This document shows positions 32,701-44,597 of a stretch of DNA of 64,000 bases, piece after piece. The position numbers and the translations under genes are program-made. Each line of letters begins with the position of its first letter. The first letter of the stretch is position 1. Source of the stretch: Hordeum vulgare subsp. vulgare (taxonomy: Eukaryota; Streptophyta; Magnoliopsida; Poales; Poaceae); NCBI RefSeq assembly GCF_904849725.1, contig NC_058524.1:548083763-548147762 (forward strand), read 5' to 3'. The notes under the pieces are model-generated. The model was not told where the DNA came from and made no database searches. It was given only the letters and a program-made list of their open reading frames with translations.

Positions 32701-35700
32701 TTTTGTAGAGAAATCATTATTTTTTCGCCTTTCCTCTCTCTCTTTCTCTCTCTCTCTCATCAATCATGTTTTTGGCTCAGGTTTCGTTTGGAGCTGAAAA
32801 TGGTGCTCACCATGGCATTTTACGACAAAGACCAGCATCACTATCTTCCAAAGAGAAAATGTGTTCATCTTACAATAATATTCTACATGAAGAGGTATTA
32901 GGTTTTGCCTAACTAAGTTTTTATCTTTCTCCTTTTTGTTTTTTAGTTGTATCGTTAGTTTTAGTTTTGTTATTTTTCATATCTGATTGCCTATATTTTT
33001 GTTTTTGTCAGATAATTCAGGGTATCATTGACAGCGCACACTGTGACAACATATGGGAGTCTGGTTTTCAAAATGCTCAGGAGGCTATAGCATCAAATGT
33101 GTTGAAGTTTCTATATGGATCCAAGGTGTCATCTATTTTCTGTGTTGGTGGTCAGGACACCGCTTCAAAACCAGGATCAACAGCGAAACAGGACATGAGC
33201 ATATTGAGTGAGGCTGTGAGAACAGACACAAAAAGTTCACGAGGTATGCATTTTTTACTTTGTGTTCAGGCTTCCTTTGTAGTTCGAGAAGCTCATTATT
33301 CACTTGTTCTATTTTTTGAATTCGGAGTATCCTTGATCATTTGTCAAGTTTATTTAGTTTTTGTGGTGTTCAGGGTCACTTTTTTGTTGATAACTTTTGT
33401 GATAATGTGTTTTTTTTGTTGGAAGCAGAGTCTGGTGAACACATTGATATGAACGAGAAGATCAAGCATGTCAAGAGCAGCAGCATCCACGAACCTGTCA
33501 AGGTCATCGAAAACATTGTCCCATCAGTTGCAGCTAACAAGCATTTAGACATAGGAACGAGCAAAAACAAACTTCCGTTGCAACCTGCTGCCGACGAAAA
33601 AATGTTTGAGGAGTTGCCCGATGCTTTAGGTCCATTCATACAACTTTGCTCCCATAGTCATTTTTATTTTTTTCCCTTTTTTTGTGTGTCCTTTTTCCTG
33701 GTTTTACTGGTGCCTTACATAAGTTTTTTTTCTGCAGTAACCCCAGAACGCGTGGTTTCCAAATTTGTCGAGCACAGCAATGCAAAATGTAAATCATTTT
33801 ACTTCTTTTTCTATTCCCGGTCTAGTTCAGTTTTGTTATTTATTTTGCAGTCAAGTTTTACTTCCCTCTTCTATTTATTTTCCCCCTCCAAGATCCCGAA
33901 GTGCCAGTTCTGAAGAAGTTCAAGGCTAGGGTGTGCAACATAACGCATCGTGACCAGCAGTTTTCCTTGATTAACACGTTCCCAGCAGGGGTGAAAGAGC
34001 GAAACTCTTATTTTCAATTTAGTGTGCAGAAAACCAAGGGCACTTTCACACACTCCACCAGCCCAACCGACACAAATATTCTTGTTGGAGGTCAGATGAC
34101 ACGTCCTCAAGCAGAGCAAATCAATTACCAGATGGCTAACCACATGTCACTCATAGGTCGTACAAATTTGTTCGCCGAGGAGGTCAACTTTATGCATCTT
34201 TTTTCCGGTTCTTTTTTTGTCAGTATTTGTTTGTATGATTTTTTCATCTAACACCACATGCACTACAGGAGTTCAACATTGGAACCAAAAGCAACCCTCC
34301 TAAACTTGTGGCATTGGTTCAAAAAACAACAAGATCAAAGGCACAAAACAAGCACCAATCCTAGTGGCTGATATTTCTCCCTCTCTGGTTAGTATTAAGT
34401 TTTTTACTCTTTTACATTTTGTTATGATGCTGCTACAGATATAGGAGCTGAGGTAATCTTGTAGTACCTCTTCTTTTAGTCTTGTGTGTCAGCATTTATT
34501 CAACAATCTTCTGTTTATACATGCGAACATATGTCGTCAACTCAACTCATCAGCAACCAATATTTTTTGTTAGTTCATTTTGGTACTGGTTTAGTCAAGA
34601 GATCTTAAACTAGTCAGGTAGGAAATCGTAAACTATTTTTTGTATATGTGGATCTGTTTTTTGGCTCAGTTTATGTGTGATAGCACTTTCTATTGGATAT
34701 TATTTTTTTCAAAGGAAAAATAAATTTTCCCATATATCTTCCGAATTTTTGAAAAGTCTGAGTACTGGATTGGCATTTTCAAAGTTTAATATTTTTTAAA
34801 GTTTTTAAAATGAGTTTCTTTCTGCTCACAGGTCACTTTTTTTATCAGTTGTGTTTTAGCATGAGCTTCACTATGCAATTTTTTCTCGTTTGTTCCTGAT
34901 GCCTTTTTTAGTACTTTTTTCCTTTTTGTTACATGTTAGCCTTGATTGAATTTATTTTTTGTTTTTTCTGCAGCCAGTTAAGAGGAAGGCTGACATTGTT
35001 GCTATCAGTCCAACTAGTTTTAGTGTCAGGCAAGGCGAATTAGCCAAGAATGCAGATCATGTGTACAACAATCTAATCAGACCAATTGCAAAGCGTCAAC
35101 ACCAATCGCCAGTTCGGGTGCTAGAGGTTGTTGACATGCCAGAAGACAGTGATAATTATATCATTATCGATGAGCTTGCACCGGACGCCGTTCTCAACAA
35201 AGGCGCAAAGGATGATTTGATCATTCTTCAACCAAAAAGTCTCTTGGAACTTCCAATAGAGGAAAACGAAAAGTTCCCTGTGTCAAACGAAGATTGTATG
35301 CATTACAACTCAATAATCGAACTTGCCTACACAAAGGGCATTCAGAAGTATGTCAAATAGTTCCCTTTAGCCTGTTGTTAAGTATTTTTTTACTCACTAG
35401 TCTTTTTACATGTTTTATTGTATGTGCTATATCATATTATTTTGTATGAGACCATAATTTATACTCCCCTTTTTTCAAGTTTCATGATAAGTTTTTCTGT
35501 TCTCTGGCAACAACAGGAGGTATGCGTTGACTTATTCAATGATTCATTGTAATTATGTATCACTTGGTCAAAGCCTTATGCCAACTGGCAAAGTCGACAA
35601 TTTCTTGATCCCATGTTTTTGTCGGAAGTTCTTTGAGGACCGTCATCCCACAATCTCTGGAAGGCACCATTTTTTCCCTCATATTGGTGTATGTTTCTAG

Positions 35701-36822
35701 TTTTGCTCATCATATTTTTTTATTTTGTTGGCTTCTTACTTTCCCTCCACTTGCAATTCTGTAATCTTTCTTGTATTTTCTGCCTCCCCTTAGGAGAACA
35801 TACTGCACTACACAAACGAAGACCAAGTAAAATCGATCGCCACTTCGTTCTTGGGGCAGCATCAGCAAGTAGGGGTAAACGGCTTGAATTATCAGACACG
35901 GTGTGTTCTTCTATGTCCTTTTTCTTTGTTCTTTTCCTTCTTTTTTTATTTTTCCATTTTGATATTATTTCTCCAACTTTATAATTTTTATGTTTTTTAT
36001 CAATTGTTCTTCCCCACATGCCTGAGCAATCACTGGATAGTCTTTGCTGTCGATTTCAAGTGGAAACTTTTTGCCTTCTTGGATTCTTTATACGACAAGG
36101 ACTCATTTCTTCACAAGTCTATCAGAGAGAAATTTGTAAGTTGTTCATAAATTTCTATTTTTGTATCCTTCACTCTTTTATTCATTGCATCTCTTTTTCC
36201 GTCTAAATGCTTTTTTGCTCATCTATATGATTGTATATTTTTATTTCTTTCCTTTTTCATCATTTTTTATTCACACGCAGATCAAGAATTTCATCAGGTT
36301 GTGGGAAATCATTTTCCAAACAGATCAACATAACTTCAAGCGTTTCAGTAGGATGTATCCTCATGTCCCAAAGCAAGAGAATGGGTCAGGGCTCATTTTT
36401 CCACAATGCTTTTGTTTTTCATTCTTTTTTTTGCTTGCTTTCTCTGAACATCACCTCCCCTTTTTTCAGCAATGACTGTGGAGTGTTTGCAACAAAGATA
36501 ATGGAGATATGGGATGCAACTTTGGACCTGCGCAAGATTTTCTCACAAGCTGATATCCAACACATCAGAATTCAGTACATGAACCAACTTTTCTTTTGGA
36601 AGAAAAACACGGCAGACAAGTCACTTGTCACTTCTTTCAACTTTCAGGTTCTTCTTCTCTTTTTATTCATTTTAACTCTTAATGTTTTTCTCATCTTTTT
36701 AATTTTAGGTTGCCATCTTTTCCGTTCTTTTCTTTTTTCTAACCGTCTTTATGTTGTGTGTTTTTCTTGCCCTTTACTTTTTCCTTTCACAGGGCGACTT
36801 TGCCAACAATCTCCCGCGATAG
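29727..36822 (+). CDS. Ulp1-like (C48) cysteine protease gene of a MULE, about 19 exons
   Basis: Proposed exons: 29727-29896, 31118-31235, 31351-31413, 31528-31590, 31696-32349, 32454-32606, 32781-32894, 33012-33243, 33429-33629, 33738-33788, 33893-34182, 34269-34316 (or 34387), 34974-35347, 35517-35688, 35794-35900, 36027-36135, 36281-36384, 36470-36647, 36793-36822. All introns are GT-AG and phases match, giving about 1076 codons. The N-terminal half has a domain with RFIRWILGCVDS and DSVHFVLGLP, seen in transposon-borne plant Ulp1 proteins. The C-terminal protease keeps the triad: His in NHWIVFAVDF, Asp in FLDSLYD, Cys in GNDCGVFATK. Ulp1 enzymes cut SUMO from proteins. If the exon at 34269 ends at 34387 the frame shifts by one base; a donor at 34316 keeps it open. 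Exon 1 is the least certain. It faces the MULE transposase gene tail to tail. Confidence 0.75.
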
Positions 36823-38344
36823 TGGTAGTGTTCTCTGTTTCTAAGCCTGTTGGATGGACATGAAGAGAAGAAGAGAGGCTCATCTTTACAAAAAGAAATT
36901 AGTTTCGTCTAGATCATTTTTGTTAGTGCAATGGATGGTGGAATGGTTGAGGAAGTTGTCCTTGGTTGTACGCGCACATTATATCTGTTGTAAATGGGGT
37001 CCACTTCTTTTTAGTATTTGTTTTGTCTTTCCTATTAACTCACAGACAAGGGGTGTGTGTTCATTATTCCATATATTTGCTATAATTACATATGTTCATT
37101 CTTCAACTTGTGAGATACAATCTTTTTTTAACTCTGATTTTTTTATAACTACCTTAGTAGATTCAGAATTCAGCTTATTCTAGTGTTTTTCTAGTGATAT
37201 GATTTTTTTTCCTATTTTCATTCTAGTATATCTTGAGGTTTATGTGCAGCAGTGTAGTATTTTGTACCAAAGTTCTCCGGGCTGTAGTATTTGAACTTAG
37301 CATCTTATTTCTTTCTTTTTTATGCTTAGTTTCAGAAGTGGAACTAGTAGTATTTTACTCATTTTATCAATCTACATTATCATTGTGATCATGTTTTTAG
37401 AATTTTTTTGGTTAGTCATATTGCCTTTCATGATCATAGTCAAAAAAAAATTGTTTTCCATTTTTTTTCTAGCGGATGTTTTCTTAGTGTGTGAATACTG
37501 ATTTTTTTTAGATATGTTTTGCTTCAGATTGTTTATTGTATACCCAAGTATCAGGTTTTATTAGGATGAGCCTAGGTTATGTATATGCAGTATATTTTTT
37601 GTTCTTGCTGTGAGTAGGGAAAATCAATTTTCTTTGTTCATTTTTTACTTGTAGATAGCTGGAAAAATTATGTTTTGCCCCAAAGGAAAAACATGCAGCA
37701 TTTCTTATTATTGGTCTGATTTTATGAATTCGATTAGTTCGATTCATGTTTTTACCTCTGCGATTTATCAGTATCATGAGCAGTGACTATGGAGGCCTTG
37801 TTTAGTATCAGTATAATGGTGGAGCGCACAAGAGTTTTTTGGAGCTTCGTGCTTAAGTTTTCCATCTTCAGTATATCAATTTTATTCTGCATATGTTTTA
37901 TACGTTCATTTATTAGTCAAGCAATAACGAAAAACACACACACACATTCTGCATGTAATTTAGTCTAAAATACACACATTTGTGCTTATTCTGCAGTTCA
38001 AATAAGCTAATCCAGAATATGTAGACATGTTTTCTCTCTCAATATTTTTTTACACGAAGTTCATGCAATCACCAATCTAAATAGTCTTCTCTACTCCTTT
38101 TCTCCATCCACGCAGGGTACGAGCAGAGGGAGATTGAGTGGCACAGCAGGAGCAACTTCATTGATGCACTTGAATATTCATATCGGTAGGTAAGTTGCTG
38201 GTGATGGTCTCTTTGTTGTTTCCACTCCCAGAATAGTTTCGCCCTGTAATATATGTCAAAAGGTTATTTCATGACAGTCAATAACACTACATTTTTTTTG
38301 CAGTTTTTATATGAGTGAGTTTTTGATATAACTAAGTGTTATAC
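36823..38344. other. Spacer between the two convergent MULE genes
   Basis: T-rich and non-coding. A possible untranslated exon lies at about 38116-38188 (CACGCAG acceptor, TAG/GTAAGT donor). A short (CA)n lies near 37935. Confidence 0.5.
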
Positions 38345-41300
38345 TTAATTCAATAGGTTTTTGAGGAAATCACCTGCATCAGTTGTTTTTGTCTGGTTTG
38401 CTTTCCTCGATCTCTTCTTTTTCGGGAATTCGTACACCTTATCCAGATTAGTGCATTTCCTTTTTGTGTGAGTTGGATCATGGCAGTGGCTGCACTTGTA
38501 GAATGTCTTGGTTTTTATGCGTTCTTGTATTGTCATCAATCGTGGGCGACCTTTTGTGTGAGCCTTGTCAGGATTCAGTAGCTCAACAGTCGAATTGCTG
38601 TTCCCACTCTGTACCATAGCTGTTAGTGTCCCTATTGTCCTGTTGGACTTGCTGCACTCCTCTGTTTGCTCTCCTTGCTCATCCACTTTATCTTCTCCTT
38701 CCATGTCCATATCAATCAAGTCTTGTTGAATTCTGACCATTGCTGATAGTAGGTGCTCAAATTTCCGTTGACTCTTTGATGCGTTTGAGCCAAGCTCCAT
38801 TAGCTTCATCCCTAGGACATTGTACCTTAGTTGATCATTATCTAATTTCAGTGGAATCGCCTTGGGTTTATTCATTTTCTTGCCTTCCTTTCTCCATCTG
38901 TCTATTATGTATTTGTCTGGTATCTTATCCACCTCAAGATGCAACATCACTTTCAGAATATGACAGCACAAAATGCCATCCTTTTCAAACTTGCAACAAA
39001 TGCAGGAGTAATCGTCCCGGTCAGCATCCACTTGCACCACATAAAGCCTAGCCCTATGTTCTTGTTTGTAGTAATTCTTTGCCTGGTATACCATGTATAG
39101 CTTCATACTTTCCTCTTCTCTGATTTGCAGTCTTGTTACATCATTGAGGATGATTTGAAATTTCCTAAAGATGCTTATGTTGTACAGATTGTGTGCTTGT
39201 CTCTCGATGTAATACTTAGTAGTAAATGTTTTCCAGGAAACTTTCTTGTGCGTTGCATTATGGTCGAGCTCATCCTCATTTCCATGGATGTTGTCTAGTA
39301 TTCTCTGGTATTCTCGCAAGAAGCTTGTCATGCTGAACTGTGCACCAACCCCTTTCTTGAACAAAGCATTTGTGCCCTCACTCCTGGCCGTTGTTTGGAT
39401 GAATGGGAAAAACTTTGTCTTGAAGTACACTGGCACAAACTTTTTTCTTGTTTTCCACATGTCTTGGAAAAATTTCACCTCACCCACGTTGTAAGTTTCA
39501 ATCATTGTTTGCCATAGTGTTTCAAATTCTTTCTCTGTCAATGAGTTATTGACTATGTCGTGAAAGTCCTCATACAACCCTTGATTCAGTTGAAACACTC
39601 TGCACATTTGTTCTTCAGCTTTCTTCATGACATGGAACAAGCATGTTCTGTGTGTTGCTTGTGGAAACACATCTTTTATTGCGCTTTCCATTGCTTTGTC
39701 CTGGTCAGTAATTATTGATTTTGGTGCCTTCCCTCCCATTGCTGCCAAGAACTGTTGGAACAACCACTTGAATGTGTTAGCAGTCTCGTTGACAATAAGA
39801 GCACACGCAAACAAGTATGTCTTCCCATGTGGAGAAATACCAACAAATGGTGCAAACGGCAAGTTGTACTTGTTGGTTAGGAATGTTGTGTCAAAGCTGA
39901 TGCAGTCCCCATACTCTTGGTACATTGTTCTAGATCTAGCATCTGTCCAAAAAACGCTCCTGACCTTGTTTTTTGCATCTACTTCCATTGAGTAGCAAAA
40001 TCCAGGGCTCTCAGCTTGTTTCTTCTGGAAGTACTGCTGCACTTCCATGACATCACTATTTTCCAATTCTCTGTTTATTGTTGTACCATAGTTACCCACT
40101 TTCCTTTTGTTGTATGGTAGCTTGTCCATTCCTCCTCTTATGTATGCCAACACTGCCACTATTTTCCTTGTAGGAATGTTGCACCTTTTCATTGTTCTGA
40201 TCAAGGCTTTCTCTTCATCAGACATGTAAACATGAGATCGAAAAAACCTACTTCCAGGGTTAAGATCATGGTTATGATCAAGATTGAGGTTAGTTATACG
40301 CCATCTTCCATCTTTCAAAGCGACTATCATTTGCGCTTTGCAATCTGTCTTTGCTATGACAGTGCTTTTTCTGTGTACTATCAAGTTTTCTCTCTCAGTC
40401 TTTGTATTATGCCCATATTTGTTGCATTTTAGTGTTACCCTTACAACCTCTCCATTCCTTTTTTTGCTGGTTGTGCGGGCAGTCGACACGACTGATATGG
40501 AGAAACCAGCTACAAAGGCATAGAAGTTTAAGAACTTTTGAGCTTCTTCCCTCGTGGAAAATTGCATCCCCGTTTTAGGTTTGAGCTCACTATCAATTGA
40601 TCGGTCATTTCCTCCTTCTGCGGCCCATCTTTCATTTTCCAAAAATTCGTCTATGGTTTCTTCATTGATATCATTGTTTTCATTCTCGCTGTTTGGAACT
40701 TGCAGGCAGCATGCATTTGTTGATGTTTCTGCCTCTCGAGACTCTCTGGAGGAACCATCATCAACATATGTTGGCGAGTCGAGATTCCAGGTATGATTTT
40801 GCTCTCTCTCAAAAGCCCCTCTTGCTCCTTCATTGTTTCTGTCAACCTGCATTGTGTATAGTTTTGGGGGGTTAATCAACAAATGCGTGTCAAATTATTT
40901 CCTCCTTTTTTCTCTTAAATTGTTCATTAGAAAACATTTTCTCTTACCTGATCCAAGAGAATATCATCAAAGAGGGTTGGCTTCCATGGATCCAAGAGAA
41001 TATCATGAAAAGTTGTTGTTTGTGCATCCAGACCCTCCAATTGCACTGGAGAATTGTCTTGGTCTTCAACAAAGTCACCCAACATGCATAAATCCTGAAT
41101 AAAAGGAAACATTTTAATTCTATCTGCACATCCTTTTTTGCTATTTTTCCTCATTTGTTATAAGTTTTACATTTTTTTCTATTCCCCCGTTTGTTTTTAT
41201 TGATTTTCAACACGCTTACCTCATGGCTTGTTTTCTTGTTCTCGTTGATGCCCCCAGTCTTTGTTTGGTGTAATTGCAGCAGAGGTTCACCCCCATCATT

Positions 41301-43178
41301 TGTTTGACCATTGTCAGTATCGCTCGAGCACGACTCCCGCCCCTGCACATGAGTTTTAACATGGTTTATCGTATTTTTCATCTGTATTGTTTTTTAACAT
41401 ATTTTTTCCAGATTTTTTTATCACCTGGGTATTGATTGTCTCATAGCCTCCATTTATGTCAATATAACCCTTCAACAGCGCCACATAAGAGAAGTTCGGC
41501 TGTTTCATGCACAATTTTTTTTGTTCTGTTAGTTGCACACAAGGTTGAAGGCATATGAAATTGAAATAAATTTTTTACCACTCCTCTTTTTACCTCCATG
41601 AATAGAGCTTCCTGGCTTCCAATGCATATATCTTGCATGTCCTCATTCGCACCGCTATTGACCTGCAAAATCCAGTGATTTTTTAGATAGAACATGAACT
41701 AAATAAGAGATATGTGAGGAAGAAGCAGACAACATATATTTTATTCTTTCAGTTTATCAGGTTTTCATTTTATTTTTTATCTTAATATTGTTCAGTTAGC
41801 TTTCGATCAATCGATCATATATTTTCATTGTATGTCTGTTTTTTTTAGTATTTGTTCATTACCATTTCATCATTGTTTATTTCATTATTCTGTTTTCATC
41901 AGTATTGCCGCTCGCAGGCTAGCGATCATTTTTTAGATATCCATGTCCATAGTTATTCAGTTATCATTTTTCAGTTCGCTTTCTGAGTACATATGTCATC
42001 TTCAGTTTCAGATTTCAGTATTCTATACTGCTTATTCTGTCATTTTTAGTTTCAATCATCTTCAGTCCATGTTTCTTTCAGTTTTTCAGAGATTTATTCA
42101 CTTTTAGATTTTTGTTTTCCCAGTACATATGTCGTGTGTCTTCTTCAGTTTCAGTTTTAGATTTCGGTTCAGTGCGAGTTTAAGTCTTATTCCGGTTTCA
42201 GACATCTGTATCATATTTTGTTCATCGGTCTGTCGGCATGTTTTATTATTTCTCATCAGTGTGTATGTTTTATTAATTTAATACTCTTTCTTTCCATATC
42301 AGTATAGTTTTACTTAGTAATTTCAGTTTTGGTTTAGTTTTTACATTTTTGTCCTCTCATTATTGTCAGATATATTTTCAGTTTAAACTTTTCAGTTTTA
42401 GTTATCTACCTAGCAGTTTAGTTCAGAGTTAGGCATAGTTAGGTACAGTTTAGGTTCAGTCCATTCTAGCTTTGTGCTTTGTACTCATGTCTTCAGTGAT
42501 TTGTCACCTTTAATTAGTTTTTGTAGTTCATTCATCATTTTTAGTTTCAATCATCTTCAGTGCATGTTTCTTTCAGTTTTTCAGAGATTTATTCACTTTT
42601 AGATATTTGCTTTCTCAATACATATACATATTTATTCATCTTGTATGTAAAAAGATGGAGGCCACAGTCTGAGGGTGTAGTTTTTTCAGTTGCTCAATGT
42701 CAGTCTTCATTCTTTCTATGCAGGTAAGATTCCAATCTTGTAATCATTTTATTTTACCACCTATCATATTTTACAGGGTCCAATCATTCATTCTCTATAT
42801 TTTTTCAGTAGATTCCACCTGTCAGATTTTTCAAGGATTTGGTATTTTTTAGTTCTTGAGCTATGAGTATATACAAGGATTGTGCTAGCACTTTTTCAGT
42901 CATGTTGCTATTTTGCTAGTTATTTTTTTCTAGGTAAAATATGAACACATTCAGTCACCCCCTACATTCAGTCACCCCCTACATTTTTTTCTAGGTAAAA
43001 TATGAACACATAGCACATGTCTTTCTCTGAATTTTCAGATTTTATTCACAGTTTTGAAAGATTTCTTTGGTAAGGGAAAGTATGCAACTAGTGGGGGCGA
43101 GAGGGGGTGTACCTTAGTTTGGGCATGGTCAGTATGCGGCGGCTCCAAGTATCCCAGATCTGGATCGCAAGGATCCAT
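38345..43178 (-). CDS. MULE transposase (FAR1-type, mudrA-like), 6 exons
   Basis: Minus-strand exons: 43178-43113, 41662-41594, 41499-41425, 41342-41220, 41094-40948, 40846-38345. All have GT-AG introns, every one in phase 0, giving about 993 codons. The big last exon is one open frame. It holds a FAR1/WRKY-GCM1-type DNA-binding domain (about residues 253-350, QFSTREEAQKFLNFYA), the MULE catalytic domain with Asp479 (CISFDTTF), Asp541 (IITDQDKAM) and Glu650 (ARSEGTNALF) as likely DDE residues, and the conserved THRTCLFHVMKKAEE. A SWIM zinc finger (CICCKFEKDG...CCHIL) and a C-terminal zinc knuckle (CSHCHDPTHTKRKC) follow. It cuts and pastes MULE elements. The lack of any stop or frameshift suggests recent activity or selection. 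A domesticated FAR1-related host gene is the alternative, but the neighbouring transposon-type Ulp1 gene favours an element. Confidence 0.9.
41700..43050 (-). repeat. T-rich first intron of the transposase gene with internal duplications
   Basis: About 90 bases at 42041-42132 recur at 42536-42624 (TTTTTAGTTTCAATCATCTT, then CAGTTTTTCAGAGATTTATT). ATTCAGTCACCCCCTACA is doubled at 42949-42982, and TTTTTTCTAGGTAAAATATG occurs on both sides of it (about 42926 and 42985). CAGTTT-type words are strongly over-represented. Confidence 0.75.
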
Positions 43179-43312
43179 GTCTTCTCCCCCGTCAGCCCCT
43201 GCACAAAGCTTTTACTTGCAGAAGAAGAAGGTGATCGGGACGAAAAGGCTTTGGACTGGGGTGGGGAGATTGGAGATTGGTGCTACAGTTTTGTGTGTGT
43301 GTGTGAATCAAA

Positions 43313-43323
43313 CAGATATATAA
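43313..43323 (-). promoter_or_regulatory. TATA box of the MULE transposase gene
   Basis: On the minus strand TTTATATATCT lies about 135 bases before the ATG at 43178, a position that fits a core promoter. LINE-like sequence starts within about 15 bases upstream. Confidence 0.5.
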
Positions 43324-43330
43324 ATCTCGA

Positions 43331-44597
43331 AAGAGGTTTTCATCCCTCTTTATAGTAAAGCAGCATAACTGAATACACGACCGAACAATACATTGCGATA
43401 AGGAGATCTTATTACAAAGCAGATCAAAAGATACAACAATAACTAGAGCAAGCTAACAACTCGTCAAGACCCGACCAAGGACTCCTGAGCTCCACGACAA
43501 CGTCCTCAAGAAGGTAACGGCGCAAAGCGTCGCCGTTGCTGAGTCCAAGCAAACAGACATAGGTTTTCACCTCGAGCCCTCGCATAACGACACCCACGAC
43601 GACAACTCCAAGAAGCACGCGACAACCGCAGGTGTTGCCGACGCCGGCGTCATAAGCTTTTGCTTGGACTCTCGCCAAGGCCACGAGGAGGTGTCCTGAT
43701 CACCATCTCCACGAGGGCCAGCCCAGCCTCACCAGATTTGGGAACCGCTAGAGGAGGCGAGAGCTTCCCACTACTCCAACCCTTGTCGCCCACACGACCG
43801 AGAAGTAGAGTCGCCACCGACACCATGAAACCTGCCGGGAAGCAAACCATGGGGCCCACCATCCGAGTCCGCCGCCCCGGCATCCATGGCCCCGGACACC
43901 ACCAGCCATGCACATCACGACCCCGGCCGCGGTAGTAGGATTGAAAGGACCACCTTTAATTCATAGCCCGACATCAGCCACCAAGTCTAGGTTAGCGCCT
44001 CCACAGTAGGAGGCACCCACGCCCGCCTCCCCTGTCAGTCCCGCTGGACCGTGGGGACGCAACCTAGTGACCGTCGACGGCCGCCGACAAGAACTCGAAC
44101 GATGCTAAACCCATTGGCACCGGAGCCAGCCCGTCCGACGGCATGGAAGCACCCGCCGAGCCGAACTTGGATCGACACTAGGAGCACGCAACCAACACAA
44201 AGAGCGCAACGCAAGGAAGACCCATGCGGAACAAGTAAATCCCTCGTAGCTCCACACCAGGCGTCGTCCACCACCACAGACCAGCGCCACGCCGGCCACA
44301 CCGCCGCCAACCTTGGTCCGACCTAGGCGAGTCACCGACCACCCCCCGCGCCGTTCGTCATCCCTAGTCATAGAGCTGACCAGATCTAGCTGGGGGGCAA
44401 TCCGCATAGTGCCACCAATCGACGCCGCACAGCCAGGGCAGCAACATGTCGAGGACAACGCGCCCCAGCACCCGACACATGCCTCCATCGGACCTCTGGC
44501 CACCACCCGCACCGTGGCCAAGCCCCTGGATCCAGATTTGGCGGACCTGGACATGGCACCACCGCACGCTCCGGTCCGAGAAGAGCCCTTTGCAGCT
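43331..44597 (-). mobile_element. LINE-like non-autonomous retroelement fragment
   Basis: Read on the minus strand it is GC-rich, contains the GGTGAAAACC motif common in the leader-like part of grass non-LTR sequences, and ends with a weakly T-rich tail plus TATAAAGAGGGATGAAAACC. The same layout (GC-rich body, then TATAAAGC-GG and a short terminal run) is seen at 57476-58555. No ORF2 parts are present. Class assignment rests on resemblance only. Confidence 0.4.
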
